The notes below the pieces were generated by a model. The model did no database searches. It saw nothing but the letters and a program-made list of their open reading frames with translations, and was not told where the DNA came from. Shown here one piece after another: positions 34,245 to 43,955 of a DNA stretch of 64,000 bases (its first letter is position 1; the number at the start of each line of letters is the position of its first letter). This DNA comes from Candidatus Crickella equi (lineage in GTDB: Bacteria; Bacillota; Clostridia; Peptostreptococcales; Anaerovoracaceae), in assembly GCA_018064755.1 (NCBI GenBank), contig JAGHUP010000002.1, forward strand, positions 1-64,000. The letters are read 5' to 3'. Made by a program: the position numbers and the translations under genes.

Positions 34245-35336
34245 CTATTTGATGAAATTATTCAACGTCATTAAGAAATTAACAATGCTTGCATACAGTA
34301 CCAGATAATCATCATCATAGCTCATGATAATTTGTTGTCTGCACTGTCCAAGGTCCTCAAACTGAATGTTCGGGATACCTGCTACGATGGCCTTAAGCTC
34401 ATCGTTTCTATAGATATAGTAATTACTCTTAACGTTGGCTCTCTGTACCGCCGCAAAACTAATTACTTTGAATTCTTCGTCATCTGTGTTGATCCTGAAA
34501 GCGTCGTGTCCGTCGATTGCCTTTCTAACAACAGTCGCGTACTGCTCGCCCTCATAGTACATATCGAATCCGTAGCTATCGATAACCTGATTCTTTCTAT
34601 CGCACTTTCTTGGTACAACGTTCATCAGTTCTTCTTCGTCATCAGCGTCGAAAACCATCGCTCTGAAAGGCCTATACTCACCGATAACTCTCATGTAGCA
34701 ATTGCCCTTCATGTCCTTAACGTAACGGTCCGAGCTGTTGCACTGGTACACCTTGTACTTGCCAGGCTTGCCGACCTTGTCGGTACTTCCTTGAGTCATC
34801 TTGGTAATCTCGCCTACCAGCCAATTCAGCATAACTACGCTCGCAATCTTGAATGACACGAACTCCGCGTATGCCTTCGGCGTAACCTTGGTCTCTGTCA
34901 GGTTGAGGCAGTGGTCAAAACGCTTATCATCTTCTGCGTCCAGCGTCCGAACATTCTCGAGTTTGTTGATATGCCTCATGTTGAACTCAGGCTTCTTCTT
35001 ATCCATCGAGATGGTGATCATGTCGTTATACTGAGTAGGACCATAGATGATTGACTTTCCCGGAAAGCCTTCGTGCTCACCGAGCCATGCTTTGCCGAGA
35101 GGAGTATTTACTGTCTTGATCTTGTCGTAAACGTCTTCGATAGTCAGACCGTTGGTCTTGACAATCTTCTCGTAGAGACTACGCTGATTGGATTTGCCGG
35201 AACCTCTAACGAAGAGCATTACTGCTCCGATTCCAATCAGTGCTCCACCGACAATCATCTTGCCGATAACGAGCTCCATTACTCCGCAGAATCCGCAAAA
35301 CCATCCTATTATTGTAAAGAATTTGTCTTGTTTCAT
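34245..35336 (-). CDS. Hypothetical membrane-anchored protein
   Basis: 363 residues, not recognised. Two hydrophobic segments at the N-terminus (TIIGWFCGFCGVMELVIG and MIVGGALIGIGAVMLFV) are followed by a soluble cytoplasmic part with IYGPTQYNDMITIS and a C-terminal stretch (YYIYRNDELKAIV) weakly like Tubby/LURP-type beta strands. It overlaps the EamA gene upstream by 4 bases (ATGA), so they are co-translated. Confidence 0.7.
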   Translation of the reverse strand: MKQDKFFTIIGWFCGFCGVMELVIGKMIVGGALIGIGAVMLFVRGSGKSNQRSLYEKIVKTNGLTIEDVYDKIKTVNTPLGKAWLGEHEGFPGKSIIYGPTQYNDMITISMDKKKPEFNMRHINKLENVRTLDAEDDKRFDHCLNLTETKVTPKAYAEFVSFKIASVVMLNWLVGEITKMTQGSTDKVGKPGKYKVYQCNSSDRYVKDMKGNCYMRVIGEYRPFRAMVFDADDEEELMNVVPRKCDRKNQVIDSYGFDMYYEGEQYATVVRKAIDGHDAFRINTDDEEFKVISFAAVQRANVKSNYYIYRNDELKAIVAGIPNIQFEDLGQCRQQIIMSYDDDYLVLYASIVNFLMTLNNFIK

Positions 35337-36208
35337 GCTTCTTTCTTTCCGCTGAATTCGCTGACAGCAGTTGCTCCCAGAATGAGAACAGCTCCTATGA
35401 ATACGAATATTGTAAGTTCTTCCTTGAGGAAGAGTGCAGATAACAGGCAGGCCTCGACTGGGTCGATGTAGCTCAGAATTCCAACGGTCTGAGCTGGCAG
35501 CTTGTTAACTGAGTCGAAATAGAATACGTATGCAATACCTGTGTGCAGCACTCCCAGAACGATGAGACAGATAATGCCAACGCTTGTCAGGCTGATTGCT
35601 GTCCATGCTCCGGTCGCTGATGTATATGGTATCATAATGATGGTTACAAGAGCCATCTGCATTACTGTGGTATCAACGGTTCCAATGTTCTTCATGTACT
35701 TGTTAATGAGAACAACAACTGCATAGAAGAATCCACCGGCAATGCCGAATAACGCTCCCTTCAGCTCTGCTAGGTCGAATCCCACCTGCAGAACACCGCT
35801 GACCAGCACCATTCCGCCAAAAGCCACGAGTACGCACAGCCACTTCTTAGCAGGCACCTTCTCCCTCAGGATTACGGCACTCATAATAATAAAGAATATC
35901 GGCTGCATATAGTAGCAGAGCGTTCCGGTCGCTACCGTCGTGTACTTGAACGCCTCGAACTGGCATACCCAGTTGACGCACATGCACGCCGCACTCAGTA
36001 GCAGCCATCCGAAGTTGCGTTTGACCGCTTCCTTGTCCAGGCTCTTACCGCTAAACTTCAGGTATATTGCCAAAATGAGCGCTCCTATGAACGCTCTTCC
36101 TAGGCAAATAATGCTCGACGGCATATTGATGAAACGCGATAACGTTCCAATCGTGCCGAAGAGCATCATCGTAATTATTAACTGTAGTCTGGCTGATTTG
36201 ACCATCAA
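35333..36208 (-). CDS. EamA/DMT-family transporter
   Basis: 291 residues, two EamA repeats with about ten membrane helices (MMLFGTIGTLSRFI; GVLHTGIAYVFYFDSV with SYIDPVEACL, a typical second-half motif). Amino-acid or metabolite export is usual for the family. First gene of the four-gene unit, which carries a second EamA paralogue at its end. Confidence 0.88.
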   Translation of the reverse strand: MMVKSARLQLIITMMLFGTIGTLSRFINMPSSIICLGRAFIGALILAIYLKFSGKSLDKEAVKRNFGWLLLSAACMCVNWVCQFEAFKYTTVATGTLCYYMQPIFFIIMSAVILREKVPAKKWLCVLVAFGGMVLVSGVLQVGFDLAELKGALFGIAGGFFYAVVVLINKYMKNIGTVDTTVMQMALVTIIMIPYTSATGAWTAISLTSVGIICLIVLGVLHTGIAYVFYFDSVNKLPAQTVGILSYIDPVEACLLSALFLKEELTIFVFIGAVLILGATAVSEFSGKKEA

Positions 36209-36233
36209 AAGCCTTTCCGGTTAATCGTTTTAA

Positions 36234-37430
36234 CTAGTCGTTAGTATAGTTGTCGAAGTATCCCTGAATGAGAACTACTGGTGTTCCCTTGTCTCCTGAA
36301 CCTGAAGTCAGGTCGCAAAGTGATCCAATCAGATCTGTCAGCTGACGAGGAGTTGTTCCCTCGGAAGCCATGTTACCAACGAGGTTGCTTTCCTTAGATT
36401 CGATAGCCTCAGAGATAGCCTTCTTCAGCTCGTCTCCCTTGAGGTCAGCATAATCATTGTCTGCAAGGTACTTGAGCTTTAATTCATTAGGTGTTCCCTT
36501 CAGTCCTGAAGTGTATGCTGGTGATACAACTGGGTCTGCAAGCTCCCAAATCTTACCCTGTGGATCCTTGAAAGCTCCATCTCCGTATACCATTACTTCA
36601 ATGTTCTTTCCAGTCTTTTCTTTGAACTTAGCCTGCATGTCCTCAACGAGACCCTGGCAATCTCTTGGGAAGAGCTTGATAGTGTCTTCAGTTGCCTTGT
36701 TGGATCCGAGCAGACCATACTTCTCATTGAATCCGTTGCCGTCGATGCTAGTATTCAGAATCTCATCCATTCCGTATACGTTAGCGCCCTTAGCCTTGAG
36801 GATTCTCTTAGTTCTTGCTCTTGTATGAATATCGCAGTTGATTACGTTGTTAGTGTACTTCAGGATTTCTTCTGCGTGGTTAGCGAAGATAATCTCAGCC
36901 TCAGCTCCCATTTCCTTAATCAGGTCGCCATAGTACTTAACATAGTCAACGCCTGTGAACTCGTGCTTGTTCTCGCCGAACAGCTCTCTGTACTTTGCCT
37001 CAGTGAGTACGTCGCTGTATGGATTGATTCCAGCTTCATCAATCTGATCCATAGTCAGCAGTGCGTTACCAACCTCATCTGAAGGATAGCTCAGCATCAG
37101 GACAACCTTCTTAGCGCCCTTAGCCATTCCTCTCAGGCAGATAGCGAATCTGTTTCTGGACAGGATTGGCCAGATAACTCCGATTGTCTCTCCGCCTAGC
37201 TTATTCTTAACGTCCTTAGCGAGTGCATCAACAGTAGCATAGTTACCCTGACATCTAGCTACGATGGACTCAGTCATTGCAACAACATCTCTGTCGCGAA
37301 GTTCGAATCCCTCTGACTTAGCTGCAGCCAGCACTGTGTCAACTACGATTGAACCAATGTCGTCTCCCTCACGGAAGATAGGGCATCTGATTCCTCTTGA
37401 AATAGTTCCAACTAATCTCTCATTACTCAT
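36234..37430 (-). CDS. Coenzyme F420-0:glutamate ligase (CofE)-like protein
   Basis: 398 residues of the CofE/FbiB-like family (DRDVVAMTESIVAR near residue 45, RNRFAICLRGMAKG, VMVYGDGAFKDP). True CofE adds glutamate to F420. Clostridia generally do not make F420 and the protein is longer than the ~250-residue archaeal enzyme, so it likely ligates glutamate to something else. This family is common in Clostridia. Own promoter, with AGGAGGCTC before the ATG. Confidence 0.8.
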   Translation of the reverse strand: MSNERLVGTISRGIRCPIFREGDDIGSIVVDTVLAAAKSEGFELRDRDVVAMTESIVARCQGNYATVDALAKDVKNKLGGETIGVIWPILSRNRFAICLRGMAKGAKKVVLMLSYPSDEVGNALLTMDQIDEAGINPYSDVLTEAKYRELFGENKHEFTGVDYVKYYGDLIKEMGAEAEIIFANHAEEILKYTNNVINCDIHTRARTKRILKAKGANVYGMDEILNTSIDGNGFNEKYGLLGSNKATEDTIKLFPRDCQGLVEDMQAKFKEKTGKNIEVMVYGDGAFKDPQGKIWELADPVVSPAYTSGLKGTPNELKLKYLADNDYADLKGDELKKAISEAIESKESNLVGNMASEGTTPRQLTDLIGSLCDLTSGSGDKGTPVVLIQGYFDNYTND

Positions 37431-37502
37431 CTTTGAGCCTCCTGAATATATCTAACGCTTCCTTCCGAAAGCCATTAATTTGCCACTTATTTTTGACACT
37501 AA

Positions 37503-37531
37503 ATTATATCATTTTATACTTCAATACACAA
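37503..37531 (-). promoter_or_regulatory. Promoter of the CofE-like gene
   Basis: On the minus strand, -35 TTGTGT, 17-base spacer, perfect -10 TATAAT. Confidence 0.8.
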
Positions 37532-37535
37532 TAAA

Positions 37536-37560
37536 AATGACGGTCATATTGACCGCCATT
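37536..37560 (-). terminator. Terminator after pgcA
   Basis: AATGGCGGTCA/TGACCGTCATT with a 3-base loop, one mismatch, then TTTTATTG on the minus strand, 8 bases past the pgcA stop. Confidence 0.85.
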
Positions 37561-37567
37561 TCATTAT

Positions 37568-39274
37568 TTACTTCAAGATTTCCTTCATCTCGGCGAGCAT
37601 AGCCTGGCATCTTTCCTGTGCCTGGTCTGCGGTATCGCCCTTAGCCATTACGTAGCACTTAACTCTTGGCTCTGTGCCTGAAGGTCTAACGATTACTGTG
37701 CAACCGTCTGCCAGGTCGTATGAAAGAACGTTGCTCTTAGTGAAGCCTGGGATGTCGTCCATGTAGTCAATTGTATTAACTACATCTGAGCTAATCTTCT
37801 TGAGAGGATTTTCTCTCAGTTTAACCATTACGTTGGCCATCTTCTCCTGAGCATCGAATCCTTCGAACCAGAATGATTCAGTCTTCTCAACGAAGTATCC
37901 GTACTTTTTATAGAGTTCCTGCAGGCCTTCGTAAACAGTCATACCTTTGGACTTGTAGTAGCATCCTACTTCAGCCATCAGCATTGCTGCAACAACTGCG
38001 TCCTTATCTCTTGCATAAGTTCCAGCGAGGAAGCCAATTGCTTCTTCAAATCCGAAGAGGAATGAATAGTCTCCGCTCTCTTCGAATTCCTTGATTTTCT
38101 CACCGATGAACTTAAATCCAGTCAGTACGTGGAAGCACTTGATGCCGTTGGCTTCGCAGATAGCGTCTGCCATCGTAGTTGAAACGATGGATTTGCAGAC
38201 CGCTGCGTCAGCCGGCAGTGTGCCCTGCTCCTTCTTAACGTTAATCAGGTAATCAAGCATCAAGCAAGCTTCCTGATTGCCGCTGAGAACGATGTAATCG
38301 TCTCCGTTCTTAACTACAGTACCGCAGCGGTCTGAGTCAGGGTCAGTTCCGATTACGAGCTCTGCGTTGTGCTTCTTAGCATATTCAATTGAGAGAGCGA
38401 ATCCCTCTGTATTCTCTGGGTTAGGTGATTTAACTGTTGGAAAGTTGCCATCAGGAATCATCTGCTCATCAACAGGAATAATCTCGCTAATGCCAATTCT
38501 CTTCAGCACTTCCGGTACCAGCTTGTAACCAGCTCCGTGGAATGGTGAATAAACAATGGACATATCCTTGGCAGCAGCATCGATATACTTCTTGCCAACA
38601 GACTGCTCGATTACTTTGGCGAGGTACTTCTCGTCCATCTCAGCACCGAGCATCTCTACCAGGCCCTTAGCCTTGGCGTCCTCGAAGGATATTGTCTTAA
38701 CGTCCTTGAAGATGTCGATGCGGTCGATTTCGGATGAGATACCGTCTGCTTTGTCAGGAGCTGTCTGTGCGCCATCAGCCCAGTAAACCTTGTATCCGTT
38801 GTATTCCTTGGCGTTGTGGCTTGCTGTTACGTTGATGCCGGCGATTGAACCAGTCTCTCTAACTGCGAATGACAGCTCCGGAGTTGGTCTAAGAGCATCG
38901 AACAGATGCACCTTGATATTGTTAGCAGCGAGTACGCAAGCTGCTTCCTGTGCGAACAGCGGGCTGTTGTTACGTGAATCGTATGCGATAGCAACGCCGT
39001 GTCCTTCCTTGGAATTGCCGCCCTCCTGTCCACCGTTCTGGATGATTACGTTGGCAAGCGCCTGAGTCGCATAACGAATTACATAAACGTTCATGTTGTT
39101 CAGACCAGCTGCCATGATTCCTCTCAGTCCGGCAGTTCCAAAAGTCAGCATCTGGGAAAATCTTCCTTCGATTTCCTTCTCGTCATTAGCGATTGCTGCG
39201 AGTTCCTTCTTGCTAGCTTCGTCAACGACTGGAGAATTCATCCAATATTCGTATTCCTCTCTGTAAGTTCTCAT
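37568..39274 (-). CDS. pgcA: Phosphoglucomutase/phosphomannomutase, PgcA type
   Basis: 568 residues, the length of the Firmicute alpha-phosphoglucomutase. Active-site serine in TASHNAKEYNGYK (about 145), metal loop GTDPDSDRCGT, sugar-binding GFEEAIGFL, and phosphate-binding RPSGTEPRVK at the C-terminus. It interconverts glucose-1- and glucose-6-phosphate for envelope polysaccharide synthesis. It starts directly after the stop of the ABC exporter gene. AGGAGGTTGG precedes the ATG. Confidence 0.95.
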   Translation of the reverse strand: MRTYREEYEYWMNSPVVDEASKKELAAIANDEKEIEGRFSQMLTFGTAGLRGIMAAGLNNMNVYVIRYATQALANVIIQNGGQEGGNSKEGHGVAIAYDSRNNSPLFAQEAACVLAANNIKVHLFDALRPTPELSFAVRETGSIAGINVTASHNAKEYNGYKVYWADGAQTAPDKADGISSEIDRIDIFKDVKTISFEDAKAKGLVEMLGAEMDEKYLAKVIEQSVGKKYIDAAAKDMSIVYSPFHGAGYKLVPEVLKRIGISEIIPVDEQMIPDGNFPTVKSPNPENTEGFALSIEYAKKHNAELVIGTDPDSDRCGTVVKNGDDYIVLSGNQEACLMLDYLINVKKEQGTLPADAAVCKSIVSTTMADAICEANGIKCFHVLTGFKFIGEKIKEFEESGDYSFLFGFEEAIGFLAGTYARDKDAVVAAMLMAEVGCYYKSKGMTVYEGLQELYKKYGYFVEKTESFWFEGFDAQEKMANVMVKLRENPLKKISSDVVNTIDYMDDIPGFTKSNVLSYDLADGCTVIVRPSGTEPRVKCYVMAKGDTADQAQERCQAMLAEMKEILK

Positions 39275-41146
39275 TTAACCAACCTCCTCAAACTGTGAGT
39301 TGTACAGATCTGCATAGAATCCATTCTTAGCGAGCAGTTCCTCGTGTGTGCCCTGCTCAACGATGTCTCCGTGATCCATTACCAGGATTAGATCTGCGTT
39401 TCTGATTGTTGATAATCTATGTGCGATGATAAAGCTAGTTCTACCCTTAGTCAGGTTGTCCATAGCTTTCTGAATTTCTTCCTCAGTTCTAGTATCTACC
39501 GACGATGTCGCTTCGTCAAGTATTAAGAGCTTCTTGTCTGCCAAAATCGCTCTCGCTATTGTGAGCAGCTGTCTCTGACCTTCCGAGATGTTGGTCGCCT
39601 CCTCGTTCAGTACCGTCTTGTAGCCCTGTGAGAGCGTACGGATGAAGTGGTGGGCTTTGGCAGCGCTAGCAGCCTCGATAATCTCATCATTATTGGCATT
39701 AGCCTTACCGAATCTCAGGTTAGAGTGGATAGTACCCTGGAACAGCCATGTGTCCTGAAGAACCATAGCATAATTCTCACGGTACTCTTTTCTCTTGTAC
39801 TCTCTGATATCGTGACCATCGACCTTAATTGAGCCGCCGGTTACATCGTAGAATCTCATCAGCAGCTTAACCATAGTGGTTTTGCCGGCACCGGTAGGTC
39901 CAACGATGGCAATCTTCTGGCCAGGCTTAACCTTGGCACTGAAGTCGTGAATTACCAGCTCGTCCGGGTTGTAGCCGAATGAAACGTGATCGAATTCAAC
40001 TTCGCCTGTGAGATTGTCTGCATCGAGTGCAGCCTCTATATCATCAGACTCCTCTGACTCGTTCAGGAACTCGAACACTCTCTCAGCAGCTGCTGCCATC
40101 GACTGTACCTGGTTCATAATCTGAGCGATTTCCTGTACAGGCTGACCCAGATTCTTAACGTACTGAATGAATGCCTGAATAGCACCAACTCCGATGGTTC
40201 CGGCTGCACAGAGGATTCCTCCAGCAACTGCAACTGCAACATATCCGAGGTTGGTAACAACTCTAAGGAGTGGTCTCATCAATCCTGACAGGAACTGTGA
40301 TTTCCAAGCGGATTCATAGAGTTTCTCGTTGGCAGCGTCGAACTCTTCAGTGATTGCATCTTCTCTATTGAAAGCCTTGATAACAAGGTGACCGGAGAAG
40401 TTCTCTTCTACCTGGCTGTCGATAACACCGAGGTATTCCTGCTGAGCTTGGAAATGTTTCTGAGAAACCTTAATCAGCACTGCCATCAGGATTGCCGAAA
40501 GCGGAACAACTATTAGAGCAATCAGCGTCATTGTTACATTCATATAGAGCATAACGGCTACAATTCCGACTACGCTGATGACAGCCCAGATGAAGTTGGA
40601 AACACTCATATTCATACCCTGTCCGATAGTGTCGATATCGTTAGTGATACGTGACAGAATCTCACCGGTTGGCATCTTCTCGAAATAGCTGATAGGCATT
40701 CTGTTAATCTTCTCAGCTACATCTCTTCTCATCTTATAAATGACCTTCTGAGTGATATTGGTCATTATCCAAGCCTGTACGAACTGAGCAAGTGCTCCAA
40801 TAGTGTACAGACCCATTGTAATTAACAGAACCTTGCCGATTGCACCAAAATCAAGGCCGCCTGTTCCGTGAATCTTAGCCATCAGGCCCTCTGCAATAAG
40901 AGTTGTACCTTGACCCATAACCATCGGTCCGAGCGTCTCGAATATAGTGGCGAGTGCGGCAAAAATAACCACAACAACGATGGCTATCTTGTAAATTCCA
41001 AGATAACTCAGCGTATCCTTGATCGCTTTGCCGAAGTTTTTAGCCTTCTCGCCCGGAGCTAAGGTTGAGCTCGGACCGCGGCCGCCCTTACGGCGCTTCT
41101 TGCGACCATATTCATCTACTGTTGGGTCTTTTCTCTGTTCTGCCAT
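39275..41146 (-). CDS. ABC exporter half-transporter, subunit B
   Basis: 623 residues. A basic N-terminus, six membrane helices (about 50-340), then an ATPase domain with Walker A GPTGAGKTT, signature ISEGQRQLLTIARAIL and Walker B LLILDEATSSVD with catalytic Glu. The start overlaps the previous gene by one base (TAATG). It pairs with the 700-residue half-transporter as a heterodimer of the type that exports drugs, lipids or peptides. The substrate is unknown. Confidence 0.93.
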   Translation of the reverse strand: MAEQRKDPTVDEYGRKKRRKGGRGPSSTLAPGEKAKNFGKAIKDTLSYLGIYKIAIVVVVIFAALATIFETLGPMVMGQGTTLIAEGLMAKIHGTGGLDFGAIGKVLLITMGLYTIGALAQFVQAWIMTNITQKVIYKMRRDVAEKINRMPISYFEKMPTGEILSRITNDIDTIGQGMNMSVSNFIWAVISVVGIVAVMLYMNVTMTLIALIVVPLSAILMAVLIKVSQKHFQAQQEYLGVIDSQVEENFSGHLVIKAFNREDAITEEFDAANEKLYESAWKSQFLSGLMRPLLRVVTNLGYVAVAVAGGILCAAGTIGVGAIQAFIQYVKNLGQPVQEIAQIMNQVQSMAAAAERVFEFLNESEESDDIEAALDADNLTGEVEFDHVSFGYNPDELVIHDFSAKVKPGQKIAIVGPTGAGKTTMVKLLMRFYDVTGGSIKVDGHDIREYKRKEYRENYAMVLQDTWLFQGTIHSNLRFGKANANNDEIIEAASAAKAHHFIRTLSQGYKTVLNEEATNISEGQRQLLTIARAILADKKLLILDEATSSVDTRTEEEIQKAMDNLTKGRTSFIIAHRLSTIRNADLILVMDHGDIVEQGTHEELLAKNGFYADLYNSQFEEVG

Positions 41147-43248
41147 TAAGCGTTCTCTAATTCTTTCTGTGACAACTGTGACTCAGCAATCTCTCTGTAG
41201 ATGTCACAGTTCTTCATAAGTTCGTGATGTGTACCCTTGCCGACGATGGCACCGTCTTCGAGTACGATGATTTGCTCGGCGTGGAGGATGGTTCCGACAC
41301 GCTGTGCAACGATAATCTTAGCTGACTCCTTGGCATGGTCGGCAAGCGCTTTACGCAGCTTGATATCCGTCTTCATGTCGAGAGCCGAGAATGAATCGTC
41401 AAAAATTAGAATTGGCGGTTTCTTGATCAGAGCTCTTGCAATTGAAAGTCTCTGCTTCTGTCCGCCGGAAACATTGCTGCCTCCCTGAGCGATATAGCTC
41501 TCGTAGCCATCTTCCTTGTCGCCGATGAACTCTGCAGCCTGTGCGATAAGAGCCGCTTTGTGCATCTCGTTATGGCTGGCGTCAGGTCTACCGAACTTGA
41601 TATTACTTTCAATATCTCCACTGAAGAGAATGCCCTTCTGTGGAATGAATCCAATCTTATCTCTAAGTGAATGCAGGCTGATGTCTCTGATATCTATTCC
41701 ATCGATTGTAATGCTACCCTCAGTTACATCATAGAATCTTGGAATGAGGTTGATAACTGTGGACTTGCCGCAACCTGTCGAACCGATGATTGCTGTGGTT
41801 TCGCCCGGTTTAGCCTCAAAATCAATATCTGAGAGCACGCTTTCCTCTGCATCCGGATATGTGAATGAAACGTGGTTGAATTTAACAACGCCCTTAGTAT
41901 CTTCAGGCAGATCAACTGCAGTTTCCTTGTTCTTAATGCTTGTCTCAGTCTCGATAACTTCGTAGATACGATCAGCAGCAACTCCCGCTCTTGGCAGGAA
42001 AATAAACATGCTGGAAATCATCAGGAATGAGAATACGATTTCCATAGAGTATGAAATGAATGCAGTCATTGCACCAACCTGGATAGTGCCCATATCGATA
42101 CGGTGTGCAGCAACCCAAGTAATCCATACTGTCAGGCCATACATTACTATCATCATTACAGGTGACATCAGCGTCATTGTTCTATTAACAAATAGCTGGT
42201 TCCTGTATACGTTGTTGTTTGCTTTGTCGAATCTCTGCTCTTCGGTCTTCTCGCGGCCAAAAGCTCTGATTACCTGTATTCCGGTCAACATCTCACGGGA
42301 GACAGCGTTCAGTCCGTCGATTAGTGACTGCATAACCTTAAACTTAGGCATCGCGATAAAGAGCAGCAGTCCCATCAGCATCAAAATTGCGACAACTCCG
42401 ATGATGATAATAAAGTTCATCTGTGCGTGTGCCTGATAAACTCTTATGATGGCCCATGTACATACACAAGGTGCGTATATCATCATTCTGAGCATCATCG
42501 TGCAAGTCATCTGAACCTGCTGAATATCGTTAGTTGCTCTAGTGATAAGAGATGAAGTCTGGAATTGTTCAATCTCCGCACTTGAGAATCCGATTACATT
42601 CTTGAAAAGCTTGCCACGCAGGTTCTTTCCGATACCGGCACCTACTCTTGCTGCCATGAATGAAATCAGTGCAACCAGTATCAGCGAAGCAAGTGCCATT
42701 GCCAGCATCAGTCCGCCGCACTTCCACATGTAATCATGCTGAAGTTTCTCGACATCTACGCCAGCCTCTTCATCACACTGCACCGCATAAGCAATACCCA
42801 TTCCAACGAGCGTATCGTTATTACCGAGTATCTCAGCTGACTCAATACTAGCCTTGATTTCCTTAATATCCTCAGCCTTCATCGTTGCCTCGTTCTTCTC
42901 TACATATCTATCCAAAACTGCGGACAGATACGTCTCATCCATCTTGGCAACCGCATCCTTATCAAGCGTCTCGTCAAGGACATACTTATCCCCTGACTTC
43001 TTGTATGTACCTTTCAGCCCGTTCCTAACGGGTACATTTTCTATGTGCTCCAGCAGAGCATCAAGCTCATTCGCCGTTATCTCCGCTGGGATGATGTGCT
43101 CAACACCGTGGTTCTGAATGCCGACGTCGATGAGGTTCTGCGTGTACTGAGGCAAATTTAAGTCACAGAAAGCCTGTCCTATTGTAAGCAATAAGATAAT
43201 AACCGCTATTTTCTTGTACGGTATCAGGTTTCTGAATAAGTTCTTCAT
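41146..43248 (-). CDS. ABC exporter half-transporter, subunit A, with repeat-derived extracytoplasmic insert
   Basis: 700 residues. Helix 1 (about 13-30), then an unusually long extracytoplasmic loop (about 35-165) before helix 2, five further helices, and an ATPase domain with Walker A GSTGCGKST, SGGQKQRLSIARAL and ILIFDDSFSALD. Walker B ends in Asp-Ser (DDS), not Glu, so this is probably the degenerate site of a heterodimer. Residues 71-82 (NVPVRNGLKGTY) are encoded by repeat B3. It directly abuts the LOG gene. Confidence 0.92.
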   Translation of the reverse strand: MKNLFRNLIPYKKIAVIILLLTIGQAFCDLNLPQYTQNLIDVGIQNHGVEHIIPAEITANELDALLEHIENVPVRNGLKGTYKKSGDKYVLDETLDKDAVAKMDETYLSAVLDRYVEKNEATMKAEDIKEIKASIESAEILGNNDTLVGMGIAYAVQCDEEAGVDVEKLQHDYMWKCGGLMLAMALASLILVALISFMAARVGAGIGKNLRGKLFKNVIGFSSAEIEQFQTSSLITRATNDIQQVQMTCTMMLRMMIYAPCVCTWAIIRVYQAHAQMNFIIIIGVVAILMLMGLLLFIAMPKFKVMQSLIDGLNAVSREMLTGIQVIRAFGREKTEEQRFDKANNNVYRNQLFVNRTMTLMSPVMMIVMYGLTVWITWVAAHRIDMGTIQVGAMTAFISYSMEIVFSFLMISSMFIFLPRAGVAADRIYEVIETETSIKNKETAVDLPEDTKGVVKFNHVSFTYPDAEESVLSDIDFEAKPGETTAIIGSTGCGKSTVINLIPRFYDVTEGSITIDGIDIRDISLHSLRDKIGFIPQKGILFSGDIESNIKFGRPDASHNEMHKAALIAQAAEFIGDKEDGYESYIAQGGSNVSGGQKQRLSIARALIKKPPILIFDDSFSALDMKTDIKLRKALADHAKESAKIIVAQRVGTILHAEQIIVLEDGAIVGKGTHHELMKNCDIYREIAESQLSQKELENA
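43007..43040. repeat. Palindromic repeat family B, half element inside a coding sequence
   Basis: ttcagcccgttcctaacggg plus flanks match the left arm of B2 nearly base for base. It lies in frame within the ABC subunit A gene. Confidence 0.8.
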
Positions 43249-43836
43249 CTATTCCTCTGAATATAATTTAGTTCTTGTATGGTCAATATTGCCGGCATTC
43301 TCAAGCGCAGCCGCCACATCCTCAATCGTGTAGCACACCTGGACCTTCTCCCAGTCCTCCTTCTTGTACAGCTCCTCCATCACCATAACTTCCATCATGC
43401 TGATGAACTTGTCGTAATAGCCGTCAATATTATAGATAATAATTGGTCTATCGATATCGCCAAAAAGTCCGAGTCTCTTCAGTGCCATGCACTCCGATAT
43501 TTCGTCCAGTGTTCCCATTCCGCCAGGCAATGCAATGTATGCCTCTCCATATTCGATCATTCTCGAACGTCTTGCAGACATATTAGGAACAACTTCCAGC
43601 TGTGTGCACTCTTCAAGTATCTCTTCTGCCGTAATAAAAAAACCCGGTGTAATACCGATTACCTCTCCACCATTATCCAGAACAGATCTTGCTACTTCGC
43701 CCATCAAGCCGACACTTCCGCCACCATAAACAAGGCAGTGACCATTCTCTCCTATCCATCTGCCGAGCTCGTTGGCTTTGGTCCTAAAGTTAGGATTCTT
43801 GCCGTAATGTGCGCCCATATATACAGCTATATTCAT
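43249..43836 (-). CDS. LOG-family (TIGR00730) Rossmann-fold phosphoribohydrolase
   Basis: 195 residues from the ATG at 43836, which has GAGGT seven bases upstream; the track start six codons earlier lacks one. Motifs YGGGSVGLMG and PGGMGTLDEI define the LOG family, which removes ribose-5-phosphate from nucleoside monophosphates. In bacteria the role is often unclear. First gene of the unit LOG-ABC-ABC-pgcA with no gaps between genes. Confidence 0.9.
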   Translation of the reverse strand: MNIAVYMGAHYGKNPNFRTKANELGRWIGENGHCLVYGGGSVGLMGEVARSVLDNGGEVIGITPGFFITAEEILEECTQLEVVPNMSARRSRMIEYGEAYIALPGGMGTLDEISECMALKRLGLFGDIDRPIIIYNIDGYYDKFISMMEVMVMEELYKKEDWEKVQVCYTIEDVAAALENAGNIDHTRTKLYSEE

Positions 43837-43903
43837 GCTATTACCTCGCATTTATATTGTAGCACTATTATTTGATATTAGTGTGAATTATTGCACACGA
43901 AAA

Positions 43904-43922
43904 GGCGGCAAGGCATGCCGCC
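43904..43922 (-). terminator. Terminator after the STAS gene
   Basis: Perfect stem GGCGGCA/TGCCGCC with a 5-base loop and TTTTCG following on the minus strand. Confidence 0.85.
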
Positions 43923-43955
43923 CAATTCATAAATCTTATTAAAATACTAAATGTA

